Shown here: piece by piece, positions 6,107 to 9,748 of the stretch | How positions within the stretch are numbered: the stretch's first letter is position 1 | Layout of the letters: the number at the start of each line of letters is the position of its first letter | Assembly: GCA_007130265.1 (NCBI GenBank) | Contig: SLST01000564.1 | Coordinates: 1 to 9,748 of the forward strand | Direction of reading: 5' to 3' | Origin: Spirochaetales bacterium | GTDB lineage: Bacteria; Spirochaetota; Spirochaetia; DSM-27196; SLST01 | DNA: 9,748 nt | Translations under genes and position numbers: made by a program | Notes under the pieces: model-generated | Database searches by the model: none | What the model was told of the DNA's origin: nothing | What the model saw: the letters and a program-made list of their open reading frames with translations, nothing else

Positions 6107-7144
6107 ATGCAACGCAGCTTCACCTTCGGCGGATACGAGACCACCGTGACGATGACGAGCCGCGGCCGGCTGTGGAACGCGCTCGACGACCGATCGCTCC
6201 TGGTTGCCGACGCGAATACCGCAGCCTACCTCCCGGTAGACCGGCGCTTGCATGAGGTGCCCGCCGGAGAGCGCGCGAAATCGTGGCCCGAGCTCGAGCG
6301 GCTGCTCGCGGGGCTGCTCGATGCGGACCTCACGCGCGATGCGAGCGTCGTCGGCGTGGGCGGCGGGGTCGTCTGTGACCTGACCGCGCTCGCCGCGAAC
6401 CTCTACCTCCGCGGATGCCGCCTCGTGCTCGTTCCCACGACACTCCTTGCGATGGTGGACGCCTCGCTCGGCGGGAAGACCGGTATCAACTTCGGCGGGT
6501 TCAAGAATATCGTGGGGACCTTCTACCCCGCCTCCGAGATCCGGATCTGCCCGGAGACGCTCACGACCCTGCCCGAGCGCGAGTATCGAAGCGGGCTTGC
6601 GGAAGTCATCAAGACCGCGATGCTCGGCGACGAGTCGCTGTTCGAGACGCTCGAGCAAGAGCCGGAACGAGTCGCCGCGCGCGATGCCGCGGTGCTCGAA
6701 CGGGCGGTCTGGAGCTGCCTGGATATCAAGGGATCGATCGTCGAAGCAGACCTCACAGAGACCGGCGTGCGCGCGCATCTCAACCTGGGGCATACCTTTG
6801 CGCATGCGCTCGAGTCGGTCGAGGGGCTCGGGGCGTGGAGCCACGGTGAGGCGGTTGCGTGGGGGCTTGCCCGCGCGATGGAGCTCGGCGGAGCCGCAGG
6901 CATCACCGACGGGGCGTACGCTCGTCGCGTACGCGAGCTTCTCGAGCGCTACGGGTACCGCGTCGGCCCGCTCCCCGAAGCTGCGCAGCAGATACGCGCC
7001 GCGATGCAGAAGGACAAGAAGCGACGCGGAGACCGGCCGCGTTTCGTGCTTCAAAGGGAGCTCGGGAGCACGCTCGTGACCGAGGTCGATTCCGCGCTCG
7101 TGGACCGCGTGCTCAGGGGTGAGGGACGGCGAGACTATGGCTGA
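6107..7144 (+). CDS. aroB: 3-dehydroquinate synthase
   Basis: This enzyme converts DAHP to 3-dehydroquinate, the second step of the shikimate pathway, using NAD and a divalent metal. The 345 residues are a usual bacterial length. Motifs seen are the NAD-binding GGGVVCD (85-91), VPTTLLAMVDAS (109-120), GGKTGIN (122-128), KNIVGTFYP (133-141), GLAEVIK (163-169), LNLGHTFAHALE (225-236) and SHGEAVA (245-251). Metal ligands are Glu166, His229 and His246. Comparing with the Aspergillus enzyme from memory, Arg102, Asp118, Lys124, Asn134, Lys169, Lys208, Arg222, Asn226 and His233 also appear conserved. The His at 233, replaced by Glu in 2-deoxy-scyllo-inosose synthases, favours true dehydroquinate synthase over the aminocyclitol-forming relatives. 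ATG 6107 gives the expected first strand (FTFGGYETTV) and has no Shine-Dalgarno, which fits a leaderless start. The 3' end overlaps the acetyltransferase gene by 8 nt. Confidence 0.95.
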   Translation: MQRSFTFGGYETTVTMTSRGRLWNALDDRSLLVADANTAAYLPVDRRLHEVPAGERAKSWPELERLLAGLLDADLTRDASVVGVGGGVVCDLTALAANLYLRGCRLVLVPTTLLAMVDASLGGKTGINFGGFKNIVGTFYPASEIRICPETLTTLPEREYRSGLAEVIKTAMLGDESLFETLEQEPERVAARDAAVLERAVWSCLDIKGSIVEADLTETGVRAHLNLGHTFAHALESVEGLGAWSHGEAVAWGLARAMELGGAAGITDGAYARRVRELLERYGYRVGPLPEAAQQIRAAMQKDKKRRGDRPRFVLQRELGSTLVTEVDSALVDRVLRGEGRRDYG

Positions 7145-7958
7145 AGCCGACGTCGTTCGTGAGTTCCCCGACGAGCCGATCACTCAGGAGCGATTGCAGG
7201 CGGACCTCAGGGCGCTCGGGCTTGAGCCCGGCATGGTGGTCTGCGTGCATACGAGCCTCCGTCGGATGGGGTGGGTGTGCGGCGGCGCGGTCACTCTTAT
7301 TCGCGCGCTGCAGGAGGCGGTTCGCTCGTTCGGCACGATCGTCATGCCGACCCACTCCGGCGACTACTCGGACCCCCAGGTCTGGGAGAACCCGCCGGTG
7401 CCGCGGTCGTGGTGGCAGACGATCCGCGACACGATGCCGGCCTTTGACCCCGAGATCACGCCGACGCGCGGAGTAGGGCGCGTGCCGGAGCTTTTCCGCA
7501 CCTTTCCGGATGTCGTTCGAAGCAGCCACCCGCAGGTCTCCTTCGCCGCCTGGGGCGAGCAGGCGATCGAGATCGTGGGCGATCATGCGCTCGAGTTCGG
7601 GCTCGGCGACACCTCGCCGCTTGCGCGGCTCTACGACGCGGACGCGAGCGTCGCGCTCCTTGGCGCCGGGTTCGAGACGAACACGAGCTTCCACCTCGCC
7701 GAATACCGCGCGCAGTACGCGTCGAAGGAGCGCGTCGTGCTCGGCGCCCCCGTGCTCGTCGAGGGACACCGCAGGTGGAAGAGCTTCACGGACATCAACT
7801 ACGCGGCCGACGACTTCGCTGAGATCGGGCGCGCCTTCCTGAAGAGCCACAAGCAGGAGGTGAGGCAGCGGCGGGTGGGCAACGCCGCCTCATATCTCTT
7901 CCCGGTGCGCGCGGCGGTGGACTTCGCCGAGCGGTGGATGCACACGCACCGCAGGTAG
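7137..7958 (+). CDS. AAC(3)-family (Antibiotic_NAT fold) acyl-CoA-dependent N-acetyltransferase
   Basis: This cytoplasmic protein of 273 residues has the aminoglycoside 3-N-acetyltransferase fold, with acetyl-CoA or another acyl-CoA as donor. Family landmarks are VVCVHTSLRRMGWVCGG (34-50), GTIVMPTHSGDYSDP (66-80), the FDP..TPTRGVG block (103-114), RSSHPQVSFAAWG (128-140), GDTSPLARLY (157-166), LLGAGFETNTSFHLAEY (174-190) with the conserved His186 and Glu189, and a closing C-terminal domain. The family also contains members of unknown substrate (YokD) and phosphonate acyltransferases (FrbF), so aminoglycoside resistance cannot be read from the sequence. ATG 7137 lies within the last codons of aroB, sharing ATGGCTGA, with GAGGG at 7121-7125 as a distant ribosome site. 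A GTG at 7119 is the alternative, adding six residues. The overlap implies translational coupling with aroB. It converges with the helicase gene across a 25-bp gap. Confidence 0.88.
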   Translation: MAEADVVREFPDEPITQERLQADLRALGLEPGMVVCVHTSLRRMGWVCGGAVTLIRALQEAVRSFGTIVMPTHSGDYSDPQVWENPPVPRSWWQTIRDTMPAFDPEITPTRGVGRVPELFRTFPDVVRSSHPQVSFAAWGEQAIEIVGDHALEFGLGDTSPLARLYDADASVALLGAGFETNTSFHLAEYRAQYASKERVVLGAPVLVEGHRRWKSFTDINYAADDFAEIGRAFLKSHKQEVRQRRVGNAASYLFPVRAAVDFAERWMHTHRR

Positions 7959-7983
7959 GCAGCGTCCACCGTCACGCGCGTCG

Positions 7984-9748
7984 TCACTCCTCGAGGATGT
8001 CCGCAAGCCTGCGGTAGAGGCCGTTGACCGTCCGGTGCGTCTTTTCGTCGACCTGCTCACCGAGCTCGTCGGCGAGCTGCTCGAGCGCCCCAAGGCTTTC
8101 GGCCACGGCCGTATAGAAGTTGCGCTGCGGCTTGAACCAGTACCGTCCGACGCCGTCGGTCTGAAGCGAGAGGAAGCCGACGCTCTTGCCCCCCTTCTTC
8201 GTTCTCGTCATCCTCATGACAAAGCCAAGGTCGTCGCAGAGCTCGTGGCCCGCCTCGGATGAATCGTAGGAAGCGGTGCGCGGCCACTTCGAGACGAGGT
8301 CGCGATTCGGGTCGATGTGCGCCGCGATCTTCATGATATCGGCAACGCTCGTCCCGGAGAGGATCTCTACCCCGTCGAAGACGAGCTTTCCGCGAAGCCC
8401 GTGGAACTGCGGCATGACCACCGGATCCTCGTCGAGGGCCTTACGCAGGTCGTTCCAGTGGAGCACGGCCATCTTTTTCTTGCCTTTCGTCGCCTGGAGC
8501 GGAAAGTGCCGCGACCCGATCCGTATCTGCCAGGTGGTGTCGCGTTCTCGCCTCTGCTTGCCGGCCGCTGAGCGCTGCTCCGGCTCCACGAGTGCCTCCG
8601 CGAGCACGGGCGAGATCCGCCTGATCCACGACGCCTCGAGCGGAGACACCGACCGCGCGTAGGTGCGGCTCGTGCGCACGATCTCGCCGGCGACGATGTA
8701 GCGCGGAGACTCACGGAACATCACCGACCCGGGATGAATCAGGATTCGCTCGGCGGTCAGGCTGCGGTAGCTGCCGCGGCCGGCGGCGACGCAGACGAAC
8801 TGGATGAGCCCCTTGGCGATCGCGCACAGGTAGTCGGCCGTTGACCCACCGTGACCGAGCGGCACGCCCATACCGCTCACGATCTCAGAGAGCTGCTCCT
8901 TCACGTTGGCGATCTCGCCCATCGTCTGCGGGTCGAGGTAACGCGACTCGCAGAAGCGGTCCTTGCGCGGTGCGTCACGGTAGGCGGCAAAGAGTTTGAG
9001 GTAGCTCACGAAATCACCCAGGTCGTCGCGGTACCGGTGGTGCGCCTGCCGTGCTTCGATCTCCTCGCCCATCGGCAGGAGAAAGGGGCTGTTGGTCGAC
9101 AGAAAGGCCGCCGCGACCACCGTCTCGTCGACCACTTCCGGGTAGTTTCTGATCGCCTCGACGATAATGCGCGAGTGGCGGGGCAGGAGTGGGAACTCCG
9201 CCATCATTTTCCCGATGTTCGAGAGCGTGTTGTCCGGCTCGAGCGCGTCGAGCAGGCGCAGGCTCTCCACCGCGGAGACGATGCCCTCTCGACCGGGGGA
9301 GCTGATGAAATCGAACTCGTCGAAGTCGGTGATGCCGAGCTCGGCCATGCGAAGGACGACTTCCGAGAGGTCGGTGCGGTAGATCTCCTCGGTCGCGAAG
9401 AGCGGGCGCCGCTCGTAGTCCTTACGGTGGTAGAGCCGGTAGCAGGTCCCAGGCTGCGTGCGCCCGGCGCGACCCTTGCGCTGGTTGGCGCTCGCCTTGG
9501 AGATGGGCCCCTCCACGAGCGAGCTCGTGAAGGTCTTCGGGTTGTAGTAGTTCATCTTCGAGAGCCCCGAGTCGATGACGCTCGTGATTCCGTCGATCGT
9601 CACGCTCGTCTCGGCGATATTGGTGGCGACGACGACCTTGGTTCTGCCTGCTGGGGGCGGAGGGAAGACCGCCTCCTGCTCCTCCTTGCTGAGCCTGCCG
9701 TAGAGCGGCATCAGATGGAGGCGCTTGCGGTACGGTTCCATCGAGAGC
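7984..9748 (-). CDS. hrpA: DEAH-box ATP-dependent helicase, HrpA family, C-terminal part (5' end outside window)
   Basis: This is a predicted ATP-dependent RNA helicase of the DEAH/RHA class. The frame stays open to the right edge, so the N-terminal RecA-like domain with the Walker A and DEAH motifs is outside. About 587 residues are visible. Counting from the Met at 9741-9739, which is internal, the helicase C-domain shows motif V (VVVATNIAETSVTIDGI, 36-52) and motif VI (QRKGRAGR, 87-94), followed by the ATEEIYRTDLSEVVLRMAELG hallmark of the winged-helix/HA2 region and an OB-fold-like segment (HPGSVMFRESPRYIVAGEIVRTSRTYARSVSPLEASWI). A further C-terminal domain of about 200 residues follows and ends at DILEE. 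It looks unlike the very long C-terminus of E. coli HrpA. HrpA proteins act in mRNA and ribosome surveillance in E. coli; the role here is inferred. No terminator is evident after its TGA (7986-7984). Confidence 0.93.
   Translation of the reverse strand, partial: LSMEPYRKRLHLMPLYGRLSKEEQEAVFPPPPAGRTKVVVATNIAETSVTIDGITSVIDSGLSKMNYYNPKTFTSSLVEGPISKASANQRKGRAGRTQPGTCYRLYHRKDYERRPLFATEEIYRTDLSEVVLRMAELGITDFDEFDFISSPGREGIVSAVESLRLLDALEPDNTLSNIGKMMAEFPLLPRHSRIIVEAIRNYPEVVDETVVAAAFLSTNSPFLLPMGEEIEARQAHHRYRDDLGDFVSYLKLFAAYRDAPRKDRFCESRYLDPQTMGEIANVKEQLSEIVSGMGVPLGHGGSTADYLCAIAKGLIQFVCVAAGRGSYRSLTAERILIHPGSVMFRESPRYIVAGEIVRTSRTYARSVSPLEASWIRRISPVLAEALVEPEQRSAAGKQRRERDTTWQIRIGSRHFPLQATKGKKKMAVLHWNDLRKALDEDPVVMPQFHGLRGKLVFDGVEILSGTSVADIMKIAAHIDPNRDLVSKWPRTASYDSSEAGHELCDDLGFVMRMTRTKKGGKSVGFLSLQTDGVGRYWFKPQRNFYTAVAESLGALEQLADELGEQVDEKTHRTVNGLYRRLADILEE

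Noticed and set aside
6071..7183. 370-codon reading frame (-) opposite aroB
   Set aside because: It is longer than aroB itself, but the AroB motifs are unambiguous on the plus strand and this frame shows no domain. It would also run across the divergent promoter region.
7113..7850. 245-codon reading frame (-) opposite the acetyltransferase
   Set aside because: It is a shadow of a conserved plus-strand gene with no supporting start site or motif.
7137..7958. Mobile antibiotic-resistance gene
   Set aside because: There are no integrase, transposase, inverted repeats or composition shift. It is tightly joined to aroB, and the family has many non-resistance members.
7959..7983. Bidirectional terminator between the acetyltransferase and helicase genes
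   Set aside because: The 25-bp gap contains only a short ACGCGCGT palindrome (7974-7981) with no adjacent T or A run.

Overview
The window is a high-GC bacterial chromosome segment made almost entirely of protein-coding genes. The best guess for the source is a free-living, GC-rich spirochaete or a relative. The reasons are an isoleucyl-tRNA synthetase of the eukaryote-like (IleS2) type, a lipoprotein with a relaxed lipobox, an SLBB-domain export protein that implies an outer membrane, and an HrpA-type helicase. This assignment is inferred from gene character and not from any database match. No rRNA, tRNA, CRISPR array, insertion sequence or phage gene was seen.

Layout. Positions 1-3808 (+) form a tightly packed operon: the 3' part of ileS, an unrecognised putative lipoprotein, hisH and hisF. 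The gaps are 4 nt, then a 4-nt overlap, then a 1-nt overlap. HisH and HisF together form imidazole glycerol phosphate synthase of histidine synthesis. Positions 3863-4186 (+) hold a small FmdB-type zinc-ribbon protein, and 4237-4563 (+) an ArsR-type winged-helix regulator. The regulator's 3' end overlaps by 25 bp the 3' end of a convergent (-) gene at 4539-6032, which encodes an SLBB polysaccharide-export-like protein. Divergent from that gene is aroB (3-dehydroquinate synthase, 6107-7144, +). aroB overlaps by 8 nt a gene for an AAC(3)-fold N-acetyltransferase (7137-7958, +). The window ends with the 3' two-thirds or so of a (-) strand DEAH-box helicase of the HrpA family (7984 to the right edge).

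The most notable non-coding signal is the 74-bp divergent region 6033-6106. It carries two well-formed promoters pointing outward. Each -10 box lies only 5-6 nt from the start codon, so both the SLBB gene and aroB are predicted to be read from leaderless mRNAs. Elsewhere, hisH, hisF and the FmdB gene have clear Shine-Dalgarno sequences. I found no convincing novel multi-gene system; most of the window is housekeeping, and the findings below are scored accordingly.
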